Positions 16,254 to 25,914 are shown, numbered from the stretch's first letter. The stretch is 64,000 bases of DNA from Flavobacterium palustre (GCF_014639535.1 NZ_BMGA01000001.1:248001-312000), one strand, 5' to 3'. Program-made: numbers and translations. Notes: a model not told the origin generated them from the sequence alone.

Positions 16254-18948
16254 TCTGGGACTCTTATTAATTCTGGCCATCTATGTCGTAATGCTTTTTT
16301 ACATTGCACATTGGTCTGAAAAAAGAAGTCATTCTAAATGGACTAACAATCCTTATGTCTATTCCTTTTCGCTGGCTGTTTATTGTACTGCCTGGACTTA
16401 TTACGGAAGCATAGGTTTAGCGGCACAAACGGGTCTGGATTATTTGCCTATTTATCTGGGACCAATAATTATCATTCCCACCTGGATTATTATTTTAAAA
16501 AGAATCATTCGAATTTCCAGAGTCAATAAAATAACCAGTATTGCCGATTTTATTTCGTTGCGATACGGTAACAGCCGATCACTGGGCGCCTTAGTTACTT
16601 TAATTTCTATTTTTGGAATTGTTCCCTATATTGCCTTACAACTAAAAGCCATATCCGATACTTTTCATGTTGTAACAAAAACACAGGCGAGTTCCAATAT
16701 TTTTACAGACAATACTACCTATATCTGTATTGCTCTGGCCTTATTTGCTTCTTATTATGGTAATAAATATGTAGATGCTTCCGAAAAAAGACGCGGAATT
16801 GTAACCGCTATTGCCATTGAATCGATTCTTAAATTAGTATTCTTTTTAATCATTGGTATCTATGTTACTTACTTTGTTTTTGACGGTTTTGACGATATTT
16901 ACAAACAAGCATCCGTTTTAGAAGATTTTGACAAAAAAAATACCATCGGAAATTTAACTAACGGACTCAACTGGTTTTTCCTTTGTTTGATTTCTATGTT
17001 TGCCATCTTTATTTTACCAAGACAATTTCACACTGCGATTGTCGAAAATAATCAGGAAAAACACATCCGAACGGCCATTTGGTTACTCCCACTCTACTTA
17101 TTGCTTTTTAATATTTTTGTCTTCCCGATTGCCTGGGGAGGAAACATTCTTTTTGAAAATCAAGGACTTAACTCAGACACTTATTCATTATTGATTCCGC
17201 AATATTTCAACAATAATTTCCTGACAGTCTTAGTCTTTCTAGGAGGATTTTCGGCTGCTATTTCAATGATTATTGTTTCTTCAATCACACTGGCAACCAT
17301 GCTTAGTAACAACCTTTTAATTCCGTATGGTTTTATTGGTTCATTAAAAAACACCTCACCTGAAAAGAATATCAAACGAATTGTCCTTAGTCGAAAAATA
17401 GGAATCTTTTCACTCATCATTCTGGGCTATATTATCTATCGGGTTTTTATTTTAGACTACACCTTAGTTTCCATCGGACTGGTTTCTTTTGTTATCATAG
17501 CCCAATTAGCTCCGGCCTTTTTTGGTGGTCTATTCTGGCGAAGGGGTTCTAAAAAAGGAGCAGTAACGGGAATCATTCTAGGCTTTTCAGTTTGTTTTTA
17601 CACCTTATTAATTCCCTATGCCCTCGGAACAACAAATTCAGGAAGTACTTTTGTTCAGGAAGGTCCCTGGGGAATAGCACTACTGAAACCTTTTCAGCTT
17701 TTTGGACTGGATTATTTAGAGCCAATTCCACAGGCGGTTTTTTGGAGTTTGTTAGTCAACTTCTTAAGTTACATGGCGGTTTCGGTAAGTTTTAGTGGCA
17801 ATTATCGGGAGCGTAATTATGCCGAAATGTTTGTCGATATTGACAAATACATCACTAATCACGAGAATGCCTATGTTTGGAAAGGAACAGCGAATATTTC
17901 AGACATTCAAAAAATATTAGAGCGTTTTCTGGGAATTGAAAGAACCCAACGCGCCATGACCATTTTTAAGCTGAAATACAACATCGACAAAGACAACAAA
18001 ATTGCCGATGCGCGTTTTATCAAATTTGCCGAAAATTTATTGACAGGACATATTGGTACGGCTTCCGCCAAAATAGTTATTGCCAGCGTTACCAAAGAAG
18101 ACAAAATAAGTCTGCCCGAAGTTTTACGAATTCTGGAAGAATCCAAAGAAAATATTGTTATCAATAAAAAGCTGACTGAAAACTCAAATGAATTAAAAAA
18201 AATATCTGAGCAACTTCAAATTGCAAATAAAGAACTCATAAACAAAGACATTCAAAAAGACGAATTCCTCGACACTGTTACACACGAACTAAGAACTCCG
18301 ATTACGGCAATCAGAGCTGCAACAGAAATTCTGCACGACGACGAGAATATTCCTGCCGAAGTTCGCCAAAAATTTCTGCAAAATATCATCTCAGAATCAG
18401 ACCGACTCAATCGTTTGATTGATAAAATATTGGATTTAGAAAAATTTGAAACCGGAAAACAAAAAATTTATCTTTCTAAAAACAACCTTTCTCAAACTAT
18501 TAATAACACTCTGGAATCGCTGCAACAATTAATTGCTAACAAAAACATTTACGTTGATTTCAAAAATCAATCCCGTGAAATAAAAGCTTTTTATGATGAA
18601 GAACGCATCATTCAGGTGTTGCATAATTTATTTTCGAATGCGATTAAATTTTGCGAAAGCATAGCCGGAAAAATTACTATTCAATTAATCGAAAATCCCG
18701 ATTTTGTGTCGGTAAGCATTCACAATAACGGAAAAGAAATTAATCCGGAAGATTTAGAAGCTGTTTTTGACAAATTCTATCAATCCCGAAATCAAAACAT
18801 CAAAAAACCCATAGGAAGCGGCTTAGGATTAGCCATTTGTAAAAAAATTATCGAACACCATAAAGGAAAAATATGGGCAGAAAGTTCAAAAAGTAACGGA
18901 ACAACCATTACTTTTACATTGCCCAATTACAATACATCTGAAAAATGA
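16246..18948 (+). CDS. SLC5 transporter-STAC-histidine kinase (CrbS/CbrA-like)
   Basis: This is a 900-residue fusion. Residues about 1-515 form a sodium:solute symporter-type domain with about 13 TM segments (YCTAWTYYGSIG, ITSIADFISLRYGN, PAFFGGLFWRRGSKKGA). A STAC-like linker follows (about 560-640, FAENLLTGHIGTASAKIVIAS). The histidine kinase DHp has H680 in THELRTP, and the ATPase has the N box NLFSNAIKF and G box GSGLGLAICKK. No PAS domain is evident. Such kinases sense or transport small metabolites; CrbS controls the acetate switch in Vibrio and Pseudomonas. It overlaps the response regulator by 4 bases and is followed by acs, which supports acetate sensing. Confidence 0.93.
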   Translation: MSSLGLLLILAIYVVMLFYIAHWSEKRSHSKWTNNPYVYSFSLAVYCTAWTYYGSIGLAAQTGLDYLPIYLGPIIIIPTWIIILKRIIRISRVNKITSIADFISLRYGNSRSLGALVTLISIFGIVPYIALQLKAISDTFHVVTKTQASSNIFTDNTTYICIALALFASYYGNKYVDASEKRRGIVTAIAIESILKLVFFLIIGIYVTYFVFDGFDDIYKQASVLEDFDKKNTIGNLTNGLNWFFLCLISMFAIFILPRQFHTAIVENNQEKHIRTAIWLLPLYLLLFNIFVFPIAWGGNILFENQGLNSDTYSLLIPQYFNNNFLTVLVFLGGFSAAISMIIVSSITLATMLSNNLLIPYGFIGSLKNTSPEKNIKRIVLSRKIGIFSLIILGYIIYRVFILDYTLVSIGLVSFVIIAQLAPAFFGGLFWRRGSKKGAVTGIILGFSVCFYTLLIPYALGTTNSGSTFVQEGPWGIALLKPFQLFGLDYLEPIPQAVFWSLLVNFLSYMAVSVSFSGNYRERNYAEMFVDIDKYITNHENAYVWKGTANISDIQKILERFLGIERTQRAMTIFKLKYNIDKDNKIADARFIKFAENLLTGHIGTASAKIVIASVTKEDKISLPEVLRILEESKENIVINKKLTENSNELKKISEQLQIANKELINKDIQKDEFLDTVTHELRTPITAIRAATEILHDDENIPAEVRQKFLQNIISESDRLNRLIDKILDLEKFETGKQKIYLSKNNLSQTINNTLESLQQLIANKNIYVDFKNQSREIKAFYDEERIIQVLHNLFSNAIKFCESIAGKITIQLIENPDFVSVSIHNNGKEINPEDLEAVFDKFYQSRNQNIKKPIGSGLGLAICKKIIEHHKGKIWAESSKSNGTTITFTLPNYNTSEK

Positions 18949-19307
18949 AGAAAATATTAATTGTAGATGACGAACCCAATATTGTAATGTCGCTGGAATA
19001 CACTTTCAAAAAAAATAATTTTGAAGTATTCATAGCGCGCGACGGGCAGGAAGCATTAGACACTTTACAAAATCATCATCCGGACATCATCATCCTTGAT
19101 GTGATGATGCCTATGGTAGATGGTTACAGCACTTTGGAACAAATCAAGAAAAACCCGGAATTAGAAAACTGTAAAGTGGTTTTTCTTTCAGCCAAAAACA
19201 AAGAACAAGACATTCAAAAAGGACTTGCTTTAGGAGCCAACCTTTATATCACCAAACCTTTTTCGCTGAAAAAATTAGTAGAACAAGTACAAGAATTAAT
19301 AAACTAA
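18945..19307 (+). CDS. Single-domain response regulator (receiver only)
   Basis: This 120-residue receiver has acidic residues D8-D9, phospho-acceptor D52 (IIILDVMMP) and K104 (ITKPF). It ends right after the receiver fold, with no DNA-binding domain, unlike CrbR or CbrB. The ATGA overlap with the kinase gene couples their translation. Acs follows 24 bases downstream. It must act through another protein, either by phosphotransfer or by contact. The InsA-like protein of this locus is a possible but unproven partner. Confidence 0.93.
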   Translation: MKKILIVDDEPNIVMSLEYTFKKNNFEVFIARDGQEALDTLQNHHPDIIILDVMMPMVDGYSTLEQIKKNPELENCKVVFLSAKNKEQDIQKGLALGANLYITKPFSLKKLVEQVQELIN

Positions 19308-19331
19308 CAAAACTAAATATAAACAAAAATC

Positions 19332-21239
19332 ATGAGTCGTTACAAGATAAGTAATTTCGAAGAGTACTTCAAAGAATACAAAAAATCGATTAAAGACCCT
19401 AAGAAATTTTGGGACAAAATTGCCTCTGAAAATTTTACCTGGTATCAGGAATGGGACAAAGTTGTTGATTTTAATATGGCTGAAGCTGAAATCAAATGGT
19501 TTGTAGATGCTAAAGTCAACATTACTAAAAACTGTATTGATCGTCATTTGGCTAAAAAGGGAGATAAAACAGCCATCATTTTCGAACCAAACAACCCGGA
19601 CGAAGCCAGCCAATCATTCACTTACAACGAATTGCACCAAAAAGTAAGCAAAATGGCGAATGTATTATTAAGCCAGGGTATTCAAAAAGGTGACCGTGTT
19701 TGTATTTATTTACCAATGATTCCGGAACTGGCCATTGCTACACTTGCCTGCGCCCGTATTGGAGCCATTCACTCAGTAGTTTTTGCCGGATTTTCTGCTT
19801 CGGCAGTTGCTGCCCGAATCAACGATAGCGAATGTAAAATGGTTATCACTTCTGACGGAGGTTACCGCGGAAACAAAACAATTGACTTAAAAGGAATTGT
19901 TGATGAAGCATTAGTAAACTGCCCATCGGTAGAAAAAGTATTAGTTGCTAAAAGAACCAATACGGATGTTCAATTGAAAGAAGGACGTGACCAATGGCTG
20001 GCTCCTCTTGTAGAAAAAGCTTCCGACAACAATGCTGCAGAAATTATGGATGCCGAAGATCCATTGTTCATCCTTTACACTTCGGGTTCAACTGGAAAAC
20101 CTAAAGGAATGGTACACACCACAGCAGGTTATATGGTTTATACTGCTTACACTTTCCAAAACGTATTTAACTACGAAGAAAATGATGTTTTCTGGTGTAC
20201 TGCCGATATTGGTTGGATTACCGGACATTCTTATATTCTATACGGACCATTATTAAACGGAGCGACTACGGTTATTTTCGAAGGTGTCCCTTCTTATCCT
20301 GATTTCAGTCGTTTTTGGGAAGTAATAGAAAAACATAAAGTAAACCAATTCTATACTGCACCTACAGCCATCAGAGCTTTAGCCAAAGAAAGTTTGGATT
20401 ATGTTCAAAAATACCCTTTAAGTTCGTTAAAAGTAATTGGATCCGTTGGAGAACCTATCAACGAAGAGGCTTGGCACTGGTACAACGACCACGTAGGCGG
20501 AAAACGCTGTCCGGTTGTAGATACCTGGTGGCAAACTGAAACCGGAGGAATTCTTATCTCGCCAATTCCGTTTATTACACCAACCAAACCAACGTATGCT
20601 ACCTTACCTCTTCCGGGAATTCAGGCTGTTTTGATGGATGAAAAACGCAACGAGATTGAAGACAATCAGGTAGTAGGAAGTTTGTGTATTAAATTCCCTT
20701 GGCCTGGAATTGCCCGAACTATCTGGGGCGATCACAAGCGTTATAAAGAAACTTATTTCTCTACTTTCCCAGGAAAATATTTCAGTGGTGACGGTGCTTT
20801 GCGTGATGAAGTAGGTTATTACAGAATCACAGGCCGTGTGGATGATGTAATTATTGTTTCAGGACATAATTTAGGAACTGCTCCTATTGAAGATGCCATC
20901 AACGAACATCCGGCAGTTGCTGAAAGTGCCATTGTAGGTTTCCCTCATGACATCAAAGGAAATGCTTTGTATGGTTTTGTAATCCTGAAAGAAACCGGTG
21001 AAAAACGAGACAAAGCTAATTTGGCAAAAGAAATCAACCAACATATTGCCGATCACATTGGACCTATTGCCAAATTAGATAAGATTCAATTTGTATCCGG
21101 ATTACCAAAAACACGTTCCGGAAAAATCATGCGTCGCATTCTTCGTAAGATTGCCGAAGGTGATTTTTCAAACTTTGGGGACACTACAACATTATTAAAC
21201 CCGGAAATCGTGGACGAAATTAAAAATGAAAAACTATAA
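19332..21239 (+). CDS. acs: Acetyl-CoA synthetase (AMP-forming)
   Basis: This 635-residue adenylate-forming enzyme converts acetate, ATP and CoA to acetyl-CoA. It shows the P-loop YTSGSTGKPKGMVHT (about residues 249-263), DTWWQTETGG, the hinge region YRITGRVDDVIIVSGHNLGT and the catalytic, acetylation-controlled lysine K598 in RSGKIMRR. The length is typical of Acs. It ends the acetate operon, with a terminator 28 bases later, and follows the receiver gene by 24 bases, so transporter, sensor and enzyme are probably co-expressed. Confidence 0.97.
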   Translation: MSRYKISNFEEYFKEYKKSIKDPKKFWDKIASENFTWYQEWDKVVDFNMAEAEIKWFVDAKVNITKNCIDRHLAKKGDKTAIIFEPNNPDEASQSFTYNELHQKVSKMANVLLSQGIQKGDRVCIYLPMIPELAIATLACARIGAIHSVVFAGFSASAVAARINDSECKMVITSDGGYRGNKTIDLKGIVDEALVNCPSVEKVLVAKRTNTDVQLKEGRDQWLAPLVEKASDNNAAEIMDAEDPLFILYTSGSTGKPKGMVHTTAGYMVYTAYTFQNVFNYEENDVFWCTADIGWITGHSYILYGPLLNGATTVIFEGVPSYPDFSRFWEVIEKHKVNQFYTAPTAIRALAKESLDYVQKYPLSSLKVIGSVGEPINEEAWHWYNDHVGGKRCPVVDTWWQTETGGILISPIPFITPTKPTYATLPLPGIQAVLMDEKRNEIEDNQVVGSLCIKFPWPGIARTIWGDHKRYKETYFSTFPGKYFSGDGALRDEVGYYRITGRVDDVIIVSGHNLGTAPIEDAINEHPAVAESAIVGFPHDIKGNALYGFVILKETGEKRDKANLAKEINQHIADHIGPIAKLDKIQFVSGLPKTRSGKIMRRILRKIAEGDFSNFGDTTTLLNPEIVDEIKNEKL

Positions 21240-21266
21240 TTTTTTAATTTCAATTGTATAAAAAAC

Positions 21267-21303
21267 CAAAAGCTACTCGAAAACCGGGTAGCTTTTGATT
21301 TTT
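21267..21303 (+). terminator. Terminator of acs
   Basis: The stem CAAAAGCTACtCG (21267-21279) / CGgGTAGCTTTTG (21285-21297) is followed by ATTTTT. Confidence 0.8.
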
Positions 21304-21424
21304 ATAAAATAATTATTCAAATTAAATTCATACCAAAATGCTATATTTTTGCTACATTCGTTAACTAAGAGTACGCGATTAGTTTTCTGACTTTAACCCA
21401 TGAGCTTTAATTTCTCTATTTTTT

Positions 21425-23230
21425 ATGAATACTGAGTTAAACACACAAATACAAAGAATTGAACCTCCCTTTTGGTTTTCCGGAATGCACAATCCCCTAC
21501 TCCAAATCCTTTTTTACGGAACTAATATTGCTCAATGCCAAATTACGATAGAAAACAGTACTGCTGTAAACAATGTAAAACGCACTGAAAACCCGAACTT
21601 TCTTTTCGTAACAATCAATACTCAAAAAATAAAAACACCCCAAATTGATTTTATCTTCAAACGAAAAGACAAATCTACTTTTATCCAAAAATATGAGCTA
21701 AGAAAACGAAGAAAAAACTCCTCCGTCAGAAAAAGTTTTGATTCTTCCGACAGCATTTATCTCTTAATGCCCGATCGTTTTGCTAATGGAAACCCAAACA
21801 ATCAAAACGACATTACTACTGTCGAAAAATACAATCGGGATTTACCCGGAGGACGACATGGCGGCGATATCGAAGGCATCATTCAAAATTTGGATTACAT
21901 ACAATCACTGGGAATCACCACGATATGGTGCACACCACTTTGCGAAAACAACGAAGCAGAATTCTCTTATCATGGCTATGCTCAATCGGATGTGTACAAA
22001 ATTGATCCTCGTTTTGGAACCAATGAAGATTATGTACGTTTAGCCGAAGAAATCCACAAAAGAGACATGAAACTAGTTATGGATTATGTCACAAATCATT
22101 GGGGATTATCGCACTGGATGCTTCAGGATTCACCCACAAAAAACTGGATTCATCAATTTGAAAATTACACCGAAACCAATCATAAAAGAAGTACTATAAG
22201 CGACATTAATGCCTCAAAAATTGACCGAAACATTTGTCTGAACGGCTGGTTTGTACCCTCAATGCCCGACTTGAACATCACCAATCCACTAGTGTTTAAC
22301 TACATTTGTCAAAATGCTATTTGGTGGATTGAATATGCTAATCTGGACGGCTTCAGGGTTGATACTTATAATTACTCCGAACCGGAATATATTGCTAAGT
22401 GGACAAAAGCAATCACTGACGAATACCCGAATTTCAATCTGGTTGGCGAAATTACGATGCGCAATCAGGGTTTACTTTCCTATTGGCAAAAAGACAGCCC
22501 GATAGGAAAAATTCAGAACTTCAATTCCCATTTACCCAGCGTGATGGATTTTGCCCTATCCGATGCTTTGCTAGTTGTTTTCAACGAAGATGATGACAGC
22601 TGGGATCAGGGAATTACAAAAATTTATGATATTCTTTCTAAAGATTTTTTATTCCCAAATGTCAACAACTTATTGATTTTTGGGGAAAATCACGATACCA
22701 GACGATTGAATCACATTTACAATAACGACATTCGAAAATACAAAATGGCAATGATTATGCTTGCTACTTTGCGTGGAATTCCGCAATTATATTATGGTTC
22801 TGAAATTGGAATGACAGGCGATCAAAATCTGGGCGATTCAGATATCCGAAGGGATTTTCCAGGTGGATGGGAAACCGATCAAAATAACGCTTTTCATCAT
22901 AAAACCCGCTCTGAATGCCAAAAAGCCTATTTTGATTTCACTTCCAAATTATTCCATTGGCGAAAAACAAACGAAGCGGTACATTTTGGTAAAACCACAC
23001 ATTACATTCCCGAAAACAATGTTTATGTTTATTTTAGGTACGATTCAAATAAAAGTGTCATGGTAATTATCAATAATAATCCTGAAAATCAAAATATCGA
23101 CACCGAACGATTCCAGGAAAACATCAGGAATTATACAACCGGGAAGGAAATTATAACAAACATAAATTTTGATTTATCAAAAGCTATTTCTATCGAAGGA
23201 AAATCAGGATTGATTTTAGAATTAGAATAA
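21425..23230 (+). CDS. GH13 alpha-amylase-family enzyme (cyclomaltodextrinase/neopullulanase-like)
   Basis: This 601-residue enzyme has an N-terminal beta-sandwich (about 1-100, IQRIEPPFWFSGMHNPLLQI), as in neopullulanase-type SusA homologues. Its GH13 barrel has nucleophile D313 (DGFRVDTY), acid/base E342 (LVGEI) and D424 (ENHDTRR), followed by a short C-terminal domain. The family opens alpha-1,4 and alpha-1,6 glucans or cyclodextrins. Homologues are usually exported, but no signal peptide is visible at the ATG at 21425 and none is found upstream, so it is probably cytoplasmic. A -7-like TATTTTTG stands at 21344-21351. It is a lone gene, not inside a starch PUL. Confidence 0.9.
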   Translation: MNTELNTQIQRIEPPFWFSGMHNPLLQILFYGTNIAQCQITIENSTAVNNVKRTENPNFLFVTINTQKIKTPQIDFIFKRKDKSTFIQKYELRKRRKNSSVRKSFDSSDSIYLLMPDRFANGNPNNQNDITTVEKYNRDLPGGRHGGDIEGIIQNLDYIQSLGITTIWCTPLCENNEAEFSYHGYAQSDVYKIDPRFGTNEDYVRLAEEIHKRDMKLVMDYVTNHWGLSHWMLQDSPTKNWIHQFENYTETNHKRSTISDINASKIDRNICLNGWFVPSMPDLNITNPLVFNYICQNAIWWIEYANLDGFRVDTYNYSEPEYIAKWTKAITDEYPNFNLVGEITMRNQGLLSYWQKDSPIGKIQNFNSHLPSVMDFALSDALLVVFNEDDDSWDQGITKIYDILSKDFLFPNVNNLLIFGENHDTRRLNHIYNNDIRKYKMAMIMLATLRGIPQLYYGSEIGMTGDQNLGDSDIRRDFPGGWETDQNNAFHHKTRSECQKAYFDFTSKLFHWRKTNEAVHFGKTTHYIPENNVYVYFRYDSNKSVMVIINNNPENQNIDTERFQENIRNYTTGKEIITNINFDLSKAISIEGKSGLILELE

Positions 23231-23623
23231 TAATTGGCACGCAGATAAAACGGATGCAACGGATTAACACAGATTAAAATTAATTTCAATAGAATAGGGC
23301 TTCAGCCCTATTGATAATAACAAAAACAGATAAGGCTTTAGCCAAAATTCTATTTTAGAATTTAGCTAAAGCCTTTTTCATAATTATTTTTCATCAAAAG
23401 AATAGAAAAAAATCTGCCGAAATCCGTTTAATCTGCGTGCCAAAATTAGCTAAGATTTTTTTAAAATCTGAAGCAAAAATCAACCACAAAGAAAAGTTTC
23501 ATTTTTAAAAGAACAAAACTTTGTGTTTCTCTGTGTTTACTTATCGAATCTTTGTGAAAATAAAACCCCAAACTTTGCGAAGCTTGCCTAAAACTTTGCG
23601 AACTTTGTAGTTAAAAAAATTCC
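23231..23623. other. Repeat-filled gap between amylase and GDPD genes
   Basis: This 393-base stretch has no credible ORF. It contains the inverted-repeat element at 23234-23443 and then AT-rich sequence with loosely repeated ACTTTGCGAA words (about 23570-23610). Confidence 0.7.
23234..23443. repeat. 210-bp element with 22-bp terminal inverted repeats and two internal hairpins
   Basis: The left end 23234-23255 (TTGGCACGCAGATAAAACGG..) and the right end 23422-23443 are inverted copies with one mismatch. Inside are a perfect 9-bp stem at 23293-23312 (AATAGGGCT/AGCCCTATT) and a longer hairpin at 23332-23375 (AAGGCTTTAGC/GCTAAAGCCTT plus AAATTCTA/TAGAATTT). It has no coding capacity, resembling a MITE or a composite palindromic repeat. 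Confidence 0.75.
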
Positions 23624-24301
23624 ATGCTCAAAATAGGTCATCGTGGCGCCAGAGGATACACAGCTGAAAACACTCTGAGTAGTTTTCAAAAAGCAATCGA
23701 TTTAAAAGTTGATGGCATTGAACTCGACGTGCATTTAAGTGCCGATGGCGAACTTATGGTGATTCACGATGAAACCATTGACCGAACAACTAATGGTAAA
23801 GGTTTAGTAAACTCATTTACAAGAGCGGAATTAGAAAATTTCAGCATTGAAGGCAAAGAAAAAATCCCAACTCTTTCAGCAGTTTTTGATTTGGCTGACC
23901 GCCGTTGTTTTATCAATATCGAATTAAAAACTTTTGAAACGGCAGCCAAAGTAGTTGCCTTAATCGAAAAATATATCCATAAAAAAAAATGGAATTATAC
24001 TGATTTCATTGTCTCCAGTTTCAATTGGGATGCCTTAGAAGAAGTTAATTTTGTCAATCCTGAAATTCCAATTGCGGTATTGACCGAAACAGATGTAGAT
24101 AAGGCTCTGGCTTTCGCCAAAATAATTCAGGCAAAAGCCATCAATCCTGATTTTCAATTACTAAACATTGAAAACATTAAAAGACTACAGGAAAACGGTT
24201 TTGAAGTTTATCCATGGACAGTAAACAAAACAGCCGACATAGAAAGAATGCAATCCTTTAACGTAAACGGAATCATCTCCGATTTCCCAGATAGAATATG
24301 A
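23624..24301 (+). CDS. Glycerophosphodiester phosphodiesterase
   Basis: This 225-residue cytoplasmic GDPD-family enzyme hydrolyses glycerophosphodiesters to glycerol-3-phosphate and alcohol. It shows GHRGARGYTAENTLSSF at residues 5-21 (catalytic His and Arg, metal-binding Glu), then ELDVHLSADGELMVIHDETIDR with the second catalytic His, and IELKTF. There is no signal peptide, so it is UgpQ-like rather than GlpQ-like. Its stop overlaps the next start (ATGA), so the two genes are coupled. Confidence 0.93.
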   Translation: MLKIGHRGARGYTAENTLSSFQKAIDLKVDGIELDVHLSADGELMVIHDETIDRTTNGKGLVNSFTRAELENFSIEGKEKIPTLSAVFDLADRRCFINIELKTFETAAKVVALIEKYIHKKKWNYTDFIVSSFNWDALEEVNFVNPEIPIAVLTETDVDKALAFAKIIQAKAINPDFQLLNIENIKRLQENGFEVYPWTVNKTADIERMQSFNVNGIISDFPDRI

Positions 24302-25509
24302 ATCAAAATTTTGACATAATAATTGTTGGCGGTGGCGCAGCAGGATTTTTTACAGCCATCAACATAGTCGAAAAAAACCCGAAGTTGAAAGTAGCCATTC
24401 TGGAACGCGGTACCGAAGTTTTACAAAAAGTCCGTATTTCCGGCGGTGGACGTTGCAATGTAACCCATGCCTGTTTTGAACCTAACGAACTGGTGAAATT
24501 TTATCCCCGAGGCGAAAAAGAATTACGAGGTCCTTTTCACCAATTTTGTTCTGGTGATACGATAGAATGGTTTGAAAAACATGGAGTAGAGTTAAAAATC
24601 GAAGAAGACGGACGCATGTTTCCTGTTTCTAATTCTTCGCAAACCATTATCGATTGTTTCCTGAAAGCCACTCAAAAATTGGGAATTACAGTCCTAACCG
24701 GACAAAGTGTACAATCTATTTTCAAAAAGGAAACCATCTGGAAAATTGATACTCAAAACCAACAATTTGTTTGCGAAAAATTAATCATGGCAACAGGCAG
24801 TAATCCTAAAATATGGGAAATGTTGCAACAACAAGGTCACGCCATTATTAGTCCAGTTCCTTCGCTGTTTACTTTCAACATCAAAGATTCCAGAATTAAG
24901 GAATTACCCGGTGTTTCGGCATTAGCTACAGTAAAAGTAAAAGACACAAAACTGACTTCAACCGGTCCTTTATTGATTACGCACTGGGGCATGAGCGGTC
25001 CGGCAATTTTGAAATTATCAGCTTGGGGCGCACGCATTTTACATGATAAAAATTATCAGTTTAGCATTTTTGTGAATTGGCTTAATGACGTTGAAACCAA
25101 TGATGCTGTGCAATTACTGAAAGACCTGAAACAAGAACACGTAAAGAAAACGGTCTCTAAAAAATCGCCTTTTGAATTGACGAACCGACTTTGGGAAAGT
25201 CTGGTTTTAGCTTCCGGTATTTCATCAGAAACCAAATGGGCAGATTTATCCAAAATTCAATTGCAAAATCTAGCCAGCCAATTGACAAATGCAACTTTTC
25301 AGGTCAATGGAAAAAGTACTTTTAAAGAAGAATTTGTCATCGCCGGCGGAATCGATTTAAAAGAAATCAATTTCAAAACCATGGAAAGCAAACTGCATGA
25401 AAATCTTTATTTTGCAGGTGAAATTGTAAATATCGATGCAATTACCGGAGGTTTTAATTTCCAAAATGCCTGGACAAGTGGGTTTATTTTAGCGAATGGG
25501 ATTTCGTAA
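24298..25509 (+). CDS. HI0933-family NAD(P)/FAD flavoprotein (BaiN/RdsA type)
   Basis: This 403-residue flavoprotein has the FAD dinucleotide motif IIVGGGAAGFFTAIN (about 7-21), the family hallmark VRISGGGRCNVTH, and the C-terminal FAD-binding motif AGEIVNIDAITGGFNFQNAW. The family contains putative oxidoreductases of poorly known substrate. It overlaps the GDPD gene by 4 bases, but I know of no metabolic link. Confidence 0.9.
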   Translation: MNQNFDIIIVGGGAAGFFTAINIVEKNPKLKVAILERGTEVLQKVRISGGGRCNVTHACFEPNELVKFYPRGEKELRGPFHQFCSGDTIEWFEKHGVELKIEEDGRMFPVSNSSQTIIDCFLKATQKLGITVLTGQSVQSIFKKETIWKIDTQNQQFVCEKLIMATGSNPKIWEMLQQQGHAIISPVPSLFTFNIKDSRIKELPGVSALATVKVKDTKLTSTGPLLITHWGMSGPAILKLSAWGARILHDKNYQFSIFVNWLNDVETNDAVQLLKDLKQEHVKKTVSKKSPFELTNRLWESLVLASGISSETKWADLSKIQLQNLASQLTNATFQVNGKSTFKEEFVIAGGIDLKEINFKTMESKLHENLYFAGEIVNIDAITGGFNFQNAWTSGFILANGIS

Positions 25510-25536
25510 TTTCAAACAACGAATAGCTTTTTGAAA

Positions 25537-25890
25537 ATGAAAGAAGTAGAAGAATATATTAACGTACTCCCAATTGCAATTCAAAAGATAGCTCAAGAAA
25601 TAAGAAGTATTATTAAAAATGAAGCTCCCGATTGTGTTGAAAGCATTTCTTATGGAATGCCGGCTTACAAAACATTTGGCAAACCCTTAGTTTATTTTGC
25701 TGTTTATAAAAATCATATTGGTTTGTATGCTACCCCTTCAGGGCATGAGCAATTTTCGAATGAACTATCAAAATACAAACAAGGCAAAGGTTCTGTCCAA
25801 TTTCCTCTTGATGCTCCTATGCCTTATGAGCTAATCAGGCAAATAGTGATTTTTAGAGCTCGGGAAAACACCGATAAATTCAAAAAATAA
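25537..25890 (+). CDS. DUF1801 (YdhG-like) protein
   Basis: This protein of about 117 residues has the DUF1801/YdhG features: an N-terminal helix, DCVESISYGMPAYKTFGKPL and the GLYATPSGHEQF stretch. Some relatives are described as iron-chaperone-like, but the function is not established. I start at the ATG at 25537 rather than the TTG two codons earlier. It is the first of two small cytoplasmic proteins with nearby starts (gap 24 bases). Confidence 0.8.
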   Translation: MKEVEEYINVLPIAIQKIAQEIRSIIKNEAPDCVESISYGMPAYKTFGKPLVYFAVYKNHIGLYATPSGHEQFSNELSKYKQGKGSVQFPLDAPMPYELIRQIVIFRARENTDKFKK

Positions 25891-25914
25891 TAGCGCTGTA
25901 AACAACCTGAAATT

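Noticed and set aside
23234-23443. CRISPR array
   Set aside because: The repeats are inverted arms and unique hairpins; there are no regularly spaced direct repeats and no cas genes in the window.
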